DNA from: Methylobacterium sp. 77 | GTDB taxonomy: Bacteria > Pseudomonadota > Alphaproteobacteria > Rhizobiales > Beijerinckiaceae | Length of the DNA: 64,000 bases | Direction: 5' to 3' | Assembly (NCBI RefSeq): GCF_000372825.1 | Contig: NZ_KB910516.1 | Coordinates: 4,220,011-4,284,010, forward strand | In this document: positions 35,514 to 45,379 of the stretch, one piece after another | Layout: every line of letters begins with the position of its first letter | Numbering within the stretch: the first letter of the stretch is position 1 | Program-made: the position numbers and the translations under genes | Notes under the pieces: generated by a model | What the model was told of the DNA's origin: nothing | Database searches by the model: none | Seen by the model: only the letters and a program-made list of their open reading frames with translations

Positions 35514-36413
35514 ATGAAACGGAGTACGGCGGGATGGGGCAGCGGCCTCCTCGGTGTGATCATCTTCAGCGCCTCGTTGCCGGCGACGCGGGTGGCGGTA
35601 GGCGGCTTTACGCCGATGTTCCTCACCTCGGCGCGGGCGGTGATCGCGGCGGTTCTCGGGGCGACGATGCTCCTCGCCCTGCGGCAGAGGCGGCCTGAAA
35701 GAACCGATCTCGCTTCGCTGGCGATCGTCGCGCTCGGGGTCGTGGTCGGCTTTCCGCTCCTGACCGCCCTGGCGCTCCAGCACATCACGGCGGCGCATTC
35801 CATCGTCTTCATCGGCCTCCTGCCCCTCGCCACGGCCGTCTTCGGCGTGATCCGGGGCGGAGAGCGGCCGAGCCCGGCCTTCTGGCTGTTCTCGGGGATC
35901 GGAAGCCTCACGGTCGCGGGCTTCGCCCTGTTCCAGAGCGGTGGCGGCTCGCTCACCGGCGATCTCCTGATGGTGGCGGCGATCCTGCTCTGCGGTCTCG
36001 GCTATGCCGAGGGGGCTACCCTGTCGCGCCGTCTCGGCGGCTGGCAGGTCATCTCCTGGGCGCTGGTCCTGTCCCTGCCGGTAATGGCCATCATCGCTCT
36101 CACCAGCCTGCCGTCGGCATGGAGCGGAATCGGCCTGCCGGCCTGGATCGGCCTCGCCTATGTCTCGGTCTTCAGCATGCTGGTCGGGTTCGTGTTCTGG
36201 TATCGCGGGCTGGCTTTGGGCGGCATCGCCGGTGTCGGCCAGCTGCAACTGCTCCAGCCGTTCTTCGGTCTGGCCCTGGCGGGGCTGCTCCTGCACGAGC
36301 CGATTGCGCCGGGTATGCTCGCCGTGACCGGTCTCGTCGTCCTCTGCGTAGCCGGAGCCAAGCGCTATACCCGGCCCGCGGTGCCGCGGAGGGCGGACAG
36401 GACCGGTCCGTGA
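35514..36413 (+). CDS. EamA/DMT-family transporter
   Basis: Ten-helix drug/metabolite transporter of 299 residues in two EamA repeats. The first has SGLLGVIIFSASLPATRVAV and AAHSIVFIGLLPLATAVFGVI; the second has WLGLAYVS-like text, FVFWYRGLALGGIAGVGQLQLLQPFFGL and LHEPIAPGMLAVTGLVVL. The ATG at 35514 (MKRSTAGWG) is preferred over 35394 because the earlier codons carry no membrane text and fall in the promoter region. Probably exports an amino acid or metabolite; controlled by the divergent LysR. Confidence 0.9.
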   Translation: MKRSTAGWGSGLLGVIIFSASLPATRVAVGGFTPMFLTSARAVIAAVLGATMLLALRQRRPERTDLASLAIVALGVVVGFPLLTALALQHITAAHSIVFIGLLPLATAVFGVIRGGERPSPAFWLFSGIGSLTVAGFALFQSGGGSLTGDLLMVAAILLCGLGYAEGATLSRRLGGWQVISWALVLSLPVMAIIALTSLPSAWSGIGLPAWIGLAYVSVFSMLVGFVFWYRGLALGGIAGVGQLQLLQPFFGLALAGLLLHEPIAPGMLAVTGLVVLCVAGAKRYTRPAVPRRADRTGP

Positions 36414-36416
36414 CGC

Positions 36417-37688
36417 TCAGGCGATCCGCGAGACCAGGATCTTGTCCACTCGGCGCCCGTCGAGATCGACCACCTCGAAGCGCCAGCCGGCGATGTCGCA
36501 GGTCTCGCCCGTCTCGGGCAGACGCTGCAGCTTGGCGATGACAAGGCCGGCGGCGGTCTCGTAGTCGCGGCTCGATTCGATCTTGATGCCAAGCTGGTCG
36601 GCCATCTCGTCCACCGGCATCCAGCCGGCGATGAGCCAGGACCCGTCCTGGCGCTGCACCGCCTCCGGCTCCTGGTCTTCCGAATGGAAGGCGCCGGCAA
36701 TGGCATCGAGGATGTCGGCCGGCGTCACCAAGCCGTCGAAATGGCCGTACTCGTCGTGGACCAGCGCCATCGGAACTTCGGCCGCCTGCAGTGCGGTGAG
36801 CGCATCGAGGGCGTCGAGCGTGTCGGGCAGGACCGGGGCGCTGCGGATATAGGCGCGCAGGTCGAACCGCTCGTTCTCGATCAGCGCCTTGACGAGTTCG
36901 CGCACCTGCACGACTCCGAGCATATTGTCCGGGTTGCCTTCGCCGACCGGGATCCGCGAATGCGGGCTCGAGACCAGCATGGCGCGGATTTCCTCCGGTG
37001 CCTTGTCGAGGTCGATCCAATGCACATCCGTGCGCGGTGTCATGACGCCGCGCACGGCGCGGTCGCCGAGGCGCAGGACGCCGGCGATCATCTTGCGCTC
37101 GTCGGTCTCGATCACGCCCGCCGTCTCGGCCTCCGCGACGATGGTGCGGATCTCCTCTTCCGTCACCGCGCTGGCGCTGGACGCTTCCTGGCCGAGGATA
37201 CGGAACACCGCGCGGGTCGAGGCGTCGAGGAGCCAGACGGCGGGAAGCGCGATCCGCGAGACCAGCCGCATCGGGCGGGCGACGAGGCAGGCGATGCCTT
37301 CCGGGTCGCGCAAAGCCACGTGTTTCGGCACGAGTTCGCCGATGATGACCGAAAGGTAGGTGATGGCGGCGATGACGAGTCCATAGCCGAGCGGGTCGGA
37401 CACCGCCTTCGACAGACCGGCCTGGAACAGGATCTCGGTGAGCCTCTCGCCGAGCGCGGCACCCGATACGGCACCTGAGAGGATGCCGACGAGGGTGATC
37501 CCGATCTGGACGGCGGAGAGGAAGCGGCCGGGCTCTTCGGCCAATGCGAGAGCGGCGCGAGCGCCTGGGCGATGCGCATCGGCCATCGTGCGCAGACGCG
37601 ATTTGCGCGACGAGACGACGGCCAGTTCGGACAGCGCGAAGGCGCCGTTGAGGGCAATCAGGGCAACGGCGACGGCGAGCTCGAACAC
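36417..37688 (-). CDS. CorC/HlyC-type hemolysin-family protein (CNNM + CBS)
   Basis: 423 residues. N-terminal CNNM (DUF21) membrane domain with about four helices (residues about 1-145), including ALSELAVVSSRKSRLR and YLSVIIGELVPKHVAL. Two CBS repeats follow: VRGVMTPRTDVHWIDLDKAPEE and VPMALVHDEYGHFDGLVTPADIL. The end is a CorC_HlyC domain with WLIAGWMPVDEMADQLGI. The family is linked to Mg or Co efflux and envelope stability; the hemolysin name is historical. Convergent with the EamA gene, four bases apart. Confidence 0.92.
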   Translation of the reverse strand: MFELAVAVALIALNGAFALSELAVVSSRKSRLRTMADAHRPGARAALALAEEPGRFLSAVQIGITLVGILSGAVSGAALGERLTEILFQAGLSKAVSDPLGYGLVIAAITYLSVIIGELVPKHVALRDPEGIACLVARPMRLVSRIALPAVWLLDASTRAVFRILGQEASSASAVTEEEIRTIVAEAETAGVIETDERKMIAGVLRLGDRAVRGVMTPRTDVHWIDLDKAPEEIRAMLVSSPHSRIPVGEGNPDNMLGVVQVRELVKALIENERFDLRAYIRSAPVLPDTLDALDALTALQAAEVPMALVHDEYGHFDGLVTPADILDAIAGAFHSEDQEPEAVQRQDGSWLIAGWMPVDEMADQLGIKIESSRDYETAAGLVIAKLQRLPETGETCDIAGWRFEVVDLDGRRVDKILVSRIA

Positions 37689-37813
37689 GTTCGGTTCCGT
37701 AAGCCGGAGCCGCTTGGAGCAAGCGAGCCGGACTTCCTCTGCTGGCGGCGACGACTCGCCTGTTGTCCGGCTTTCGCCGACGAGCGCCTAGATGGGCCGT
37801 CGAGGCAGGCGGG

Positions 37814-39052
37814 TCAACGGTCGAGGTCGGGCGATGCCGCCGGGATGAGGGGCGGCAAGCGTGAAAGATGGAGCGCGATGGCAAGGGCGAGGCCATAGAG
37901 GCCGCCGAAGAACGCGACGACGCCCGTCCATCCCGCATGTTCGAAGAACCAGCCTCCGGCGGTCCCGAGGACCGATGAGCCGAGGTAATAGAGGCACAGA
38001 TAGACGGAGGACGCCTGTGCCCGGTCGCGCAGGGCGCGCCGCCCGATCCATGAGCTCGCTACCGAGTGGGCGCCGAAGAAGCTCACCGTGACAACGATGA
38101 TGCCGGCGATGATGAGCGGAAGGCGGTCCGAGAGCGTCATCAGAATTCCGACGAGCCCGAGGAGGATCGCGAGCCACAGCACTTTTCGCCGCCCCAGCCG
38201 GCTTGCGATCTCCCCGGTCGCCGCCGAGCTGAACGTGCCGGCGAGGTAGACCACGAAGATCGCGCCGATGGCGGTCTGGCTGAGGTTGTATGGCGGATCG
38301 AGCAGGCGGAAGCCGATGTAATTGTAGACGCTGACGAAGCCGCCCATGAGCAGGAACGCTTCCGCGAACAGCCAGGGCAGGCCGGGGTCGCGGAAATGCT
38401 GACCGAAGGTGCCGGGCACCTGGCGCCAGTGCATCCGGTTGGCGAGGAAGCGCCGCGAGGGCGGCAGACCCCGCCAGAACAGGATCGCGGCGAACAGCGC
38501 CAGGACGCCGATGGTCCCGAGTCCGACACGCCAGGAGGCGTGGTCGGTGATGATGCCCGCCAGCAGCCGCCCGACCATGCCGCCCATGGCGTTGCCACCG
38601 ATGAGCAGCCCCATCGAGAGGCCGATGGCGCGGCCGTCCATCTCCTCGCTGAGATAGGCCATCGCGACGGCGGGCAGGCCGCTCGCCGCGAGCCCCGTCA
38701 ATGCGCGCAGGGCCAGGAAGCCGTGCCAGCTCGGCACGATGACGGCGATGAGGGTAAGGATCGCGGAGGCGAAGAGCGACGCGACCATGATCGGCTTGCG
38801 GCCCCACACCTCGGAGAGCGGGCTGACCACGAGGAGTGCCAAAGCCAGCATCGCACAGGGGAGCGAGAGCGACAGGCTGCTCTCTGCCGGCGAGACATGG
38901 AATTGGTCTGCGAAGACCGGCATCAGCGGTTGTACGCCATAGAGTACGGCGAAGGTGGAGAACCCCGCCGCGAACAGGGCCAGCGTGGTCCGACGGAAGA
39001 TCGGCGTCCCCGCCATGATCAGGCGGTCGCTGTCCTCGGCCATGCTCGCCAT
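37814..39052 (-). CDS. MFS transporter (YnfM-like)
   Basis: 412 residues, twelve predicted helices. The loop 2-3 motif appears as VVSPLSEVWGRKPIMVAS, and the helix-5 motif C region is GLLIGGNAMGGMVGRLL. FSTFAVLYGVQPLMPVFADQF at the N-terminus and SSLSLSLPCAMLALALLV match the YnfM/AraJ-like drug-efflux branch. The second half repeats with ASRLGRRKVLWLAILLG. No regulator is adjacent. The substrate is unknown. Confidence 0.9.
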   Translation of the reverse strand: MASMAEDSDRLIMAGTPIFRRTTLALFAAGFSTFAVLYGVQPLMPVFADQFHVSPAESSLSLSLPCAMLALALLVVSPLSEVWGRKPIMVASLFASAILTLIAVIVPSWHGFLALRALTGLAASGLPAVAMAYLSEEMDGRAIGLSMGLLIGGNAMGGMVGRLLAGIITDHASWRVGLGTIGVLALFAAILFWRGLPPSRRFLANRMHWRQVPGTFGQHFRDPGLPWLFAEAFLLMGGFVSVYNYIGFRLLDPPYNLSQTAIGAIFVVYLAGTFSSAATGEIASRLGRRKVLWLAILLGLVGILMTLSDRLPLIIAGIIVVTVSFFGAHSVASSWIGRRALRDRAQASSVYLCLYYLGSSVLGTAGGWFFEHAGWTGVVAFFGGLYGLALAIALHLSRLPPLIPAASPDLDR

Positions 39053-39196
39053 TCTCCTTGCTTGTCACGCTTGCAGAGCCGGCGAGGCGGCATCGTCGTT
39101 CGCTGGAATACTGGGGAAGCACGGAACGGCACGGGCCGCACCCCTCTTTCGAGACATGCGGCCCGTGACGTCACCTCAATTCGGTCTCTCGACCTC

Positions 39197-41233
39197 TCAG
39201 CGCGGCGGCGCCGAAGCTTCGCTCTGCTGCTGGATCAACGGCGTGATACGCCGCACCGTGACCCGGCGGTTCTCGCGCGATGCCTCCTGGGTGTTCACCT
39301 TCAGGGACTGCTCGCCATAGCCCTGAGTGGTCAGGTTCTCCGGCGGCACCTGGAAGTTCTGGCTGAGCACCGTCGCCACCGACTGGGCGCGACGATCGGA
39401 AAGCGACAGGTTGTCGACCTCGCTGCCCACCGCATCGGTGTAGCCCTCGATCAGGAACACTTCCTGCGGGTTGGCCTTCACCGCCTGGTTGATCGCGGCC
39501 GCGATATTGCCGAGCCGTGATGCCTGGTCCTGCGTCACGTCGAACGAACCCGTATCGAAGGTGATCGTGTCGATGTCGACGCTGCGCATCCGGGCCCGGA
39601 GCTGCGGGCTGTAGCGGACCTGATCGAGGGTGTAGCGCCGGTCGATTGCCGTCACCGGTGGCGCCGACAGGGCCTCGTAGACCTGGCGCTCGTCCGCGCC
39701 GTCGTAATTGACGACGTAGCGATCGCGCGGGATGCGGATGTCCGGCGGCGGCAGATCGACCACATCCTCATAGATCGGACGCTGCGGACCGCCGAAGCCG
39801 TTGTCGATGATCACGACCTCGCGGCCGTCGCGGAAGCGGCGCGAGCGACGGACGAGACGACCGTCGTCGTCCACCACCGTCACGATCTGGATACCGCCCG
39901 GACGGTCGAGATAGGTGATCGTGTCGCCACCACGGCGCTCGCTGCGGTAGGCGCCGCGATCGAGATAGCGGAAGCGCTCGTTCTCGTCGTGTCGGATGAA
40001 GTAGTTGTCGCGGTCGCGCACGATGATGCGACCCGGCTCGCGGATGTAGGTCCGGCCACCCTCGTTGAACTCCCGGCGGTCGCGACGGACCTCGTCGTAG
40101 CTGCGGACGTCGTTGCCACGGAAGCCACCCTCGACATAGCCGGGACGACCCGGCCGGTTGAAGCTGTCGCGGCGATCACGCTCGTCCTTGCGCTCGAAGG
40201 CCTCCCGCCGCTCGCGGTCGCGACGGTCGATCTCTCCGCGCCGCTCCGGATCGGCACCTGCCGGAGCGCCGGGGGACCGGTCGGTCGTCGTCGGGCCGGT
40301 AAAGACGCCCGGCTTGTTCTCATCCGCACCGCGCTTCTCGTCACGGCGATCGGTCTTGTCCTGAGCCTGACCCGGCGGGACGAACGGCTTTCCCGGGACG
40401 CCGGGACGGGCGTTGGGAGCCGGCTTAGTGTCGGGCGACTTAGTGTCGGGCGACTTGGTGTCTGGAGATTTTGCGTCCGGCGAAGCGGCCGGGTTATCGC
40501 GGCGGGCGGGATCGGCCTTGTCGTTCCGATCGGGCCTGTTCTCGCGATCCGGCTTGTCACCACGCTCGGGCTTGTCACCACGATCCGGCTTGTCACCACG
40601 CTCGGGCTTGGCGCTTCTATCCGGCTTGTCGCTGCGGTCAGGCTTTTCAGCCCTGTCAGGCTTCTCGGTACGGTCGGGCTTTTCGCTCCGATCGGGGCGA
40701 GCGGGGGCCGCATCGCGATCGGGAGCCGCCGGGCCGCGCTCGCGAGCGGACGGGACATCCTTCTGCGCAGGCTTCGCGGCCGGCGCCTCAGGGGTACGCT
40801 CACGGGCAGCCGGAGGCGTCGGCCGCTCGACAGGCGCACGGTCGGGTTTTTCCGCACGCTCAGGGCGATCGGGACGTTCCGGCCGCGCCGGGCGTTCCGC
40901 CGGAGCGCGCTCTTCGCGAGCCGGAGCTGGCTGCTGGCGCGGTTCCGGTCGTTCGGGTCGTTCTGCCCTTTCGGGGCGCTCGGCGCGTTCCGGCCGCTCT
41001 GCTCGCTCCGGACGTTCCGCCCTTTCCGGGCGCTCGGCTCTTTCCGGTTTGGCTGCGCCGCCGCGAGGACCGTCACCACCTCCGCGCGGATCACCGCGCT
41101 CGGCGCCAGGACCGGCCTGCGCCAGCAACATCGTGCCCGGTTCGCTTTTGTCCGGTCTCGCCGATAGCGGCCCCGAAAGGACAAGAGCCGGCAGCATCGT
41201 ACCGGTCAGGAAGAGCAGGCGGGTGGTCCGCAT
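39197..41233 (-). CDS. OmpA-family outer-membrane protein with long charged repeat region
   Basis: 678 residues. A signal peptide (MRTTRLLFLTGTMLPALVLSGPLSA) is followed by about 330 residues of low-complexity text: tandem ERAERP units near residues 60-110, then DKPDR/SEKPDR units near 180-245 and SPDTK units. After a Arg/Asp-rich segment, a beta-strand stretch (RIIVRDRDNYFIRHDENERF) leads to the C-terminal OmpA peptidoglycan-binding domain: TFDTGSFDVTQDQASRLGNI, FLIEGYTDAVGSEVDNLSLSDRRAQSVATVL and NRRVTVRRI. It probably links outer membrane and peptidoglycan across an extended, disordered, highly charged spacer. Confidence 0.85.
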   Translation of the reverse strand: MRTTRLLFLTGTMLPALVLSGPLSARPDKSEPGTMLLAQAGPGAERGDPRGGGDGPRGGAAKPERAERPERAERPERAERPERAERPERAERPERPEPRQQPAPAREERAPAERPARPERPDRPERAEKPDRAPVERPTPPAARERTPEAPAAKPAQKDVPSARERGPAAPDRDAAPARPDRSEKPDRTEKPDRAEKPDRSDKPDRSAKPERGDKPDRGDKPERGDKPDRENRPDRNDKADPARRDNPAASPDAKSPDTKSPDTKSPDTKPAPNARPGVPGKPFVPPGQAQDKTDRRDEKRGADENKPGVFTGPTTTDRSPGAPAGADPERRGEIDRRDRERREAFERKDERDRRDSFNRPGRPGYVEGGFRGNDVRSYDEVRRDRREFNEGGRTYIREPGRIIVRDRDNYFIRHDENERFRYLDRGAYRSERRGGDTITYLDRPGGIQIVTVVDDDGRLVRRSRRFRDGREVVIIDNGFGGPQRPIYEDVVDLPPPDIRIPRDRYVVNYDGADERQVYEALSAPPVTAIDRRYTLDQVRYSPQLRARMRSVDIDTITFDTGSFDVTQDQASRLGNIAAAINQAVKANPQEVFLIEGYTDAVGSEVDNLSLSDRRAQSVATVLSQNFQVPPENLTTQGYGEQSLKVNTQEASRENRRVTVRRITPLIQQQSEASAPPR
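40530..41050. repeat. Short tandem coding repeats in the OmpA-like gene
   Basis: On the coding (minus) strand, hexapeptide-encoding units for ERAERP repeat near 40960-41050, and units for DKPDR or EKPDR repeat near 40530-40690. Repeats are imperfect at DNA level, mostly at third positions, so selection at protein level rather than recent slippage maintains them. Length variation among strains is likely. Confidence 0.7.
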
Positions 41234-41460
41234 CGATGGTCACTCACAAACGTTGATGAGGCCATCGGAACCGAATGGAGCCGAGATGGTTCCGAATTCA
41301 TTCCCGATACGTCCGCCCGCCACCGCATAACCGGGACCGGCAGCAACCGTTGGGAGAATATAAAGTCTTTCGCTGTCAGTCGGTTACGCGAATGCAGCGA
41401 GGGACTTGAAGGAAATCGCGGACGGATCCCCGATTTTCGTCCGCCAGTCCGTGATGGTCG

Positions 41461-42489
41461 TCAGGGTGCGGCGACCCGGGCCGGCACGGCGATCATGCCC
41501 GGTGCGATGATGCGGACGCTCGGGCGCTCGTCTTTGCCCGCCGCCGCCGGGATGGCACTCATCGCGGCATCGGCGGTTGCTCCATCGCGAACCACGCCCG
41601 CTTCGGATACGACGGCGCCAATTCGGCTCGCCGCATCGGCGGCCAGGACGGCCGCGGTCTTGTCGGCACGTCCCGCAAGGGTGACGCGCACCTTCGGCCG
41701 CGACATCGCCTCGGCCTGCATCGGCGTGACGAAGATGTCGCCCTTGTGCCGGACCAGCATGCTCTCTGCTTTCACCAGGGATTGCGCCCAGGTCTGGTTG
41801 GCCTTCTTGCACGAGCAATCCGGCGTGAAGCTCTTCTGAAACTTGAACGCGTTGGCGAGCGAGACATAGGCCCGGCTGCCTTTGACCGACGCGGCCTGTT
41901 TGAGGCCTTCGTCGCCGTACGGCATCGAATAGGCCACCGCCTCCGTGCCGGGGCACAATGCCTGACACAGGTCGTTGGCGCCTTCGCGCCCCTCGGGCAG
42001 GTTGTTCATCGGAAAATACGCGCCGTCACAGGTTCTGACGCAGACCACCTGCGGTCCACCCCGTCCACGCTGCTCGGCGACGGCTCCATCGACGAGTCTG
42101 GGGGCGGTATCGGCGCAAGCGGACGCGATGGCGGCATTGAGCTGGCGGCGGCGGGCGGCCGTGACCTCGCCGTTGTCGGCCCCGTATCCGGCCTGCAATG
42201 CCCGGATGCGCTGCTCGACCGCTCCGCATTGCGGAGGCCGCGAATCGAAGAAGAGGAACTTGCCGCCCTCGCAGCTGAGGGTGCGATAATAAGCCTCCAG
42301 CCTTCCGATCTCATTCTGGAGCGCGCGGGCCGTGTTGGCGCCGTCGCTCAGATTGGCGAGTTCGTAGCGGTATCGCTGGCACTGGCCGCTGGGCGCCTGC
42401 GCCTGCACGGCTGTCCCGAACGCGATGGCGGCCATGGCGGCGCCGAGCGTTGCGACGAGCTTGCGGATCTGTGGGAGGATCAGCGGCAT
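41461..42489 (-). CDS. DUF2865 secreted protein
   Basis: 342 residues with a signal peptide (hydrophobic ATLGAAMAAIAFGTAVQAQA). A coiled-coil-like early region with Cys pairs (SGQCQRYRYELANLSDG, YYRTLSCEGGKFLFF, PPQCGAVEQRIRALQAGYG) is followed by VVCVRTCDGAYFPMNNLP and DLCQALCPGTEAVAYSMPYGD, the DUF2865 signature common in Hyphomicrobiales. Many cysteines suggest a disulfide-bonded periplasmic protein. Function unknown. Divergent from creA-like gene. Confidence 0.85.
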   Translation of the reverse strand: MPLILPQIRKLVATLGAAMAAIAFGTAVQAQAPSGQCQRYRYELANLSDGANTARALQNEIGRLEAYYRTLSCEGGKFLFFDSRPPQCGAVEQRIRALQAGYGADNGEVTAARRRQLNAAIASACADTAPRLVDGAVAEQRGRGGPQVVCVRTCDGAYFPMNNLPEGREGANDLCQALCPGTEAVAYSMPYGDEGLKQAASVKGSRAYVSLANAFKFQKSFTPDCSCKKANQTWAQSLVKAESMLVRHKGDIFVTPMQAEAMSRPKVRVTLAGRADKTAAVLAADAASRIGAVVSEAGVVRDGATADAAMSAIPAAAGKDERPSVRIIAPGMIAVPARVAAP

Positions 42490-42637
42490 GGCCTGTCAGA
42501 AACGGGTGTGAAGCTTTGCGGTTCCGGCCCTCGGATAGGGTGCGGAACAATACATTGGCAATGGCTGTCTAACCGCCCTCGCCGAGGGGCGACAGTGTTC
42601 CCACATGCCCTTCGGCAAACTTGAGGGGAATGGTGTG

Positions 42638-43168
42638 ATGATGTGGCTTCGTAGTCTCACAGGTCGGACAGTGGCGGCGGGTCTGGCGGCGCTCGTGGTG
42701 GGCGGGACGGTGGCTCGCGCCGACGACGCGGACCGGATTTTCGACAAATCCACCGTGTGGCGCCCGCTCACCCCCAACGACAAGCTCGTGGTCTACGGCA
42801 TCGACGATCCCGAGGTCGGCGGTGTCGCCTGTTGGTACACCCAGCCCGAGAAGGGCGGGATCAAGGGCACGCTCGGTTTCGCCGAGGACGTGTCCGATAT
42901 CTCGCTCGCTTGCCGCCAGGTCGGCCCGGTCCAGTTCAAGGACAAATTCAAACAGGGCGAGGTCGTGTTCAGCGAGCGGCGGTCGCTGATCTTCAAGTCG
43001 ATGCAGATCGTCCGCGGCTGCGACGCCAAGCGCAACACGCTGATCTACATGGTCTATTCCGACAAGGTCATCCAGGGCTCGCCCAAGAACTCCACCTCGG
43101 CGGTGCCGCTGATGCCGTGGGGCGCCGGCGATGCGCCACCCCGCTGCGGCGACTTCGTCAAAGGCTGA
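42638..43168 (+). CDS. CreA family periplasmic protein
   Basis: About 176 residues. A signal peptide ends near VVGGTVARADDA, followed by the CreA-type text NDKLVVYGIDDPEVGGVACWYTQ, SDISLACRQVGPVQF and SLIFKSMQIVRGCDAKRNTLIYMVYSDKVIQGSPKNSTSAVPL. The family is widespread and its function is unknown. I chose ATG 42638 (MMWLRSLTG) because GAGGGG lies about 9 bases upstream and this gives a normal signal peptide; an ATG at 42605 adds 11 residues. Confidence 0.88.
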   Translation: MMWLRSLTGRTVAAGLAALVVGGTVARADDADRIFDKSTVWRPLTPNDKLVVYGIDDPEVGGVACWYTQPEKGGIKGTLGFAEDVSDISLACRQVGPVQFKDKFKQGEVVFSERRSLIFKSMQIVRGCDAKRNTLIYMVYSDKVIQGSPKNSTSAVPLMPWGAGDAPPRCGDFVKG

Positions 43169-43218
43169 CCCGCAGGCGGCGCCTACGCGACGACCGGTCC
43201 GCTTCACACGCTGGGCGT

Positions 43219-43560
43219 TCAATCCCTGCAGGTGATGCGGATCGGTGCCTCTGTGGGCTTCGACACCGGCACCTGATCGATCGCGCCGGTATATTCGTCG
43301 GCGGCGGCCACGCCGAAGGAGCCGGCCACGGCGAAGCCCTGGGCCTCGCACCAGGCATCCGCCACCACCTGTCCGCACGATCCGCTGCCTGCCGCCAAGC
43401 ACTCGCCGACGCCGTAGCCCTCGCTGGCGGGGATCAGGAAGGTCTTCTCGACCTGACCCGGTGCACTCGCGGGGATCTCGCCGTCATCGACGGCCAGAGC
43501 GGCGGAGGAAATGAGGGCGAAGGCGCAGAGAGCGCCGAGACCGGCAGCCGAGCGTCGCAT
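43219..43560 (-). CDS. Small secreted protein of unknown function
   Basis: About 113 residues with a clear signal peptide (RRSAAGLGALCAFALISSAALA) and a short mature part with four or five cysteines (GECLAAGSGSCGQVVADAWCEAQGFAVAG and ITC at the end), suggesting disulfides. ATG 43560 is preferred because TAAGG lies about 8 bases upstream; ATGs at 43566 and 43587 are also in frame. Similar Cys-containing small proteins occur in Hyphomicrobiales. No function can be assigned. Confidence 0.65.
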   Translation of the reverse strand: MRRSAAGLGALCAFALISSAALAVDDGEIPASAPGQVEKTFLIPASEGYGVGECLAAGSGSCGQVVADAWCEAQGFAVAGSFGVAAADEYTGAIDQVPVSKPTEAPIRITCRD

Positions 43561-43911
43561 GGGCATGACCTTACAGGCAGACTTCACGGAGAGGAGGATT
43601 CGCGTTCTGGAAAATCTCGGCTGCGTCGGTAAACAAACCCTTTCCGGGATGTCGCGACGTTGATCGAAACTCGTCCGGCGGCGTTCTCGAATTCATCACC
43701 GTTTTGGGTTAGCGCAGTTGGTCGGAAGGGTCCGTCGCCTCCGTGCAACACGGACGGTGCTTGGCATCCGGCCTATCCGGTCACCGCGATTCCGGGGCAA
43801 TCCCCTCGCGAATCGCAAAACGTGATCGGTTCTCGGAGTTTAGGGCATGGGGACCGGCGGCATCCGCGATGAGCGGCGCGGTCCCGGGCCAGGGTCACGA
43901 AAGACGGTTTC
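43561..43911. other. Intergenic region upstream of cysS
   Basis: About 350 bases between a minus-strand secreted protein gene and cysS. I see no gene and no T-box-like leader, which would not be expected in this group. A less GC-rich stretch near 43600-43720 is the likely promoter zone for both directions. Confidence 0.4.
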
Positions 43912-45294
43912 ATGGCGCCGATGTTGCGGCTCTACAACACGCTGACCCGGGAGAAGGCGCCGTTCGCGCCGATCGATCCGACGCATGTGCGGATGTATGC
44001 CTGCGGGCCGACGGTCTACGACGCCGCTCATATCGGCAATGCCCGGCCGATCATCGTGTTCGATCTGCTGTTCCGTTTGCTGCGCCATCTCTACGGTGAG
44101 GCGTCCGTCACCTATGCCCGCAACGTCACGGACGTGGATGACAAGATCAACGCCCGCGCGACGGAACGCGGCATCACCATCCGCGAGCTCACCGACGGAA
44201 CCCTGAGCGCCTTTCACGGCGACATCCGCGATCTCGGCGTGCTGATGGCCGAGGACGTGAACGTGGCGGGCGAGCGCCCGCGCTTCGTCGAGCCCCGTGC
44301 CACCGACCATATTTCCGAGATGCATGCGATCATCGAGGGGCTCGTGGCGTCGGGTCATGCCTACGTCGCGGAAGGCCACGTGCTGTTCGACGTGCCGTCG
44401 ATGCCGGATTACGGCGCGCTCTCGAAGCGGCCGCTCGACGAAATGGAGGCCGGCGCGCGGGTGGAGGTCGCCCCCTACAAGCGCTCGCCGCTCGACTTCG
44501 TCCTGTGGAAGCCATCGAAGCTCGGCGAGCCGTCATGGCCTTCGCCGGCCGGCATCGCCGAACCGGGGCGGCCGGGCTGGCACATCGAGTGCTCGGCGAT
44601 GTCGTGGAAGCATCTGGGCAAGACCTTCGACATCCATGCCGGCGGAATCGACCTGATCTTCCCCCATCACGAGAACGAAGTCGCCCAGTCGCGCTGCTGC
44701 TTCTCCACGGACGTGATGGCCAATGTCTGGCTCCATAACGGCTTCCTCCAGGTGGAGGGCCAGAAGATGTCCAAGTCGCTCGGTAATTTCATCACGCTGC
44801 GCGAGGTGCTGAAGGACTGGCCCGGCGAGGTCGTGCGTCTGGCGATGCTGAAAACGCATTATCGCCAGCCGATCGACTGGACCGTTCGTGGGCTGGAGGA
44901 AGCGGCGCGGATGATCGATCGCTGGTACGGCATCGTCGGCGATGTGGCTGCCGGTTCGGACGTCCCGGCCTCGGTGCTCGAACCGCTGCTCGACGATCTC
45001 AACACCGCCGCGGCGCTCGCCGAACTGCACCGCCTCGACGAGCCGGCCTCGCTGAAGGCCGGGGCGGGTCTGCTCGGGCTGCTCGGACGGACGAAGTCCG
45101 CGAGAGAAGACAGCGCCATCATCGCCGCCGGCGTCGACGTCGCGGCGGTGGCAGCGGCGATCGAGGCACGCCGCGCCGCCCGCGCAGCCAAGGACTGGCC
45201 CGCATCGGACCGCGCACGCGATGCGCTCACCGCCATGGGTGTCACCGTGAAGGACAACAAGGACGGCACGACCAGCTGGACGGTGTCCAAGTAA
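43912..45294 (+). CDS. cysS: Cysteinyl-tRNA synthetase
   Basis: Class I synthetase, 460 residues, charging tRNA-Cys. [23 protein letters not shown] gives the first zinc Cys31 and the HIGH-type H40-IGN motif. [15 protein letters not shown] and [16 protein letters not shown] provide the remaining zinc ligands, and [12 protein letters not shown] is the KMSKS loop. [10 protein letters not shown] is typical. The C-terminal helical domain has [23 protein letters not shown] 43912 ([10 protein letters not shown]) is the best start. Confidence 0.96.
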   Translation: MAPMLRLYNTLTREKAPFAPIDPTHVRMYACGPTVYDAAHIGNARPIIVFDLLFRLLRHLYGEASVTYARNVTDVDDKINARATERGITIRELTDGTLSAFHGDIRDLGVLMAEDVNVAGERPRFVEPRATDHISEMHAIIEGLVASGHAYVAEGHVLFDVPSMPDYGALSKRPLDEMEAGARVEVAPYKRSPLDFVLWKPSKLGEPSWPSPAGIAEPGRPGWHIECSAMSWKHLGKTFDIHAGGIDLIFPHHENEVAQSRCCFSTDVMANVWLHNGFLQVEGQKMSKSLGNFITLREVLKDWPGEVVRLAMLKTHYRQPIDWTVRGLEEAARMIDRWYGIVGDVAAGSDVPASVLEPLLDDLNTAAALAELHRLDEPASLKAGAGLLGLLGRTKSAREDSAIIAAGVDVAAVAAAIEARRAARAAKDWPASDRARDALTAMGVTVKDNKDGTTSWTVSK

Positions 45295-45379
45295 TCGCTC
45301 ACTCGGATCGTCAGCCTGGCCGCCGTCCGAGAATGCCTGTCGATCGGGCCTCCGTTAGCCTGTTCTTCGATGCTTCTCG

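Noticed and set aside
40413..41330. Ser/Gly/Arg-rich plus-strand frame opposite the OmpA-like gene
   Set aside because: It only mirrors the charged repeats of the real minus-strand gene, which has a signal peptide and a complete OmpA domain.
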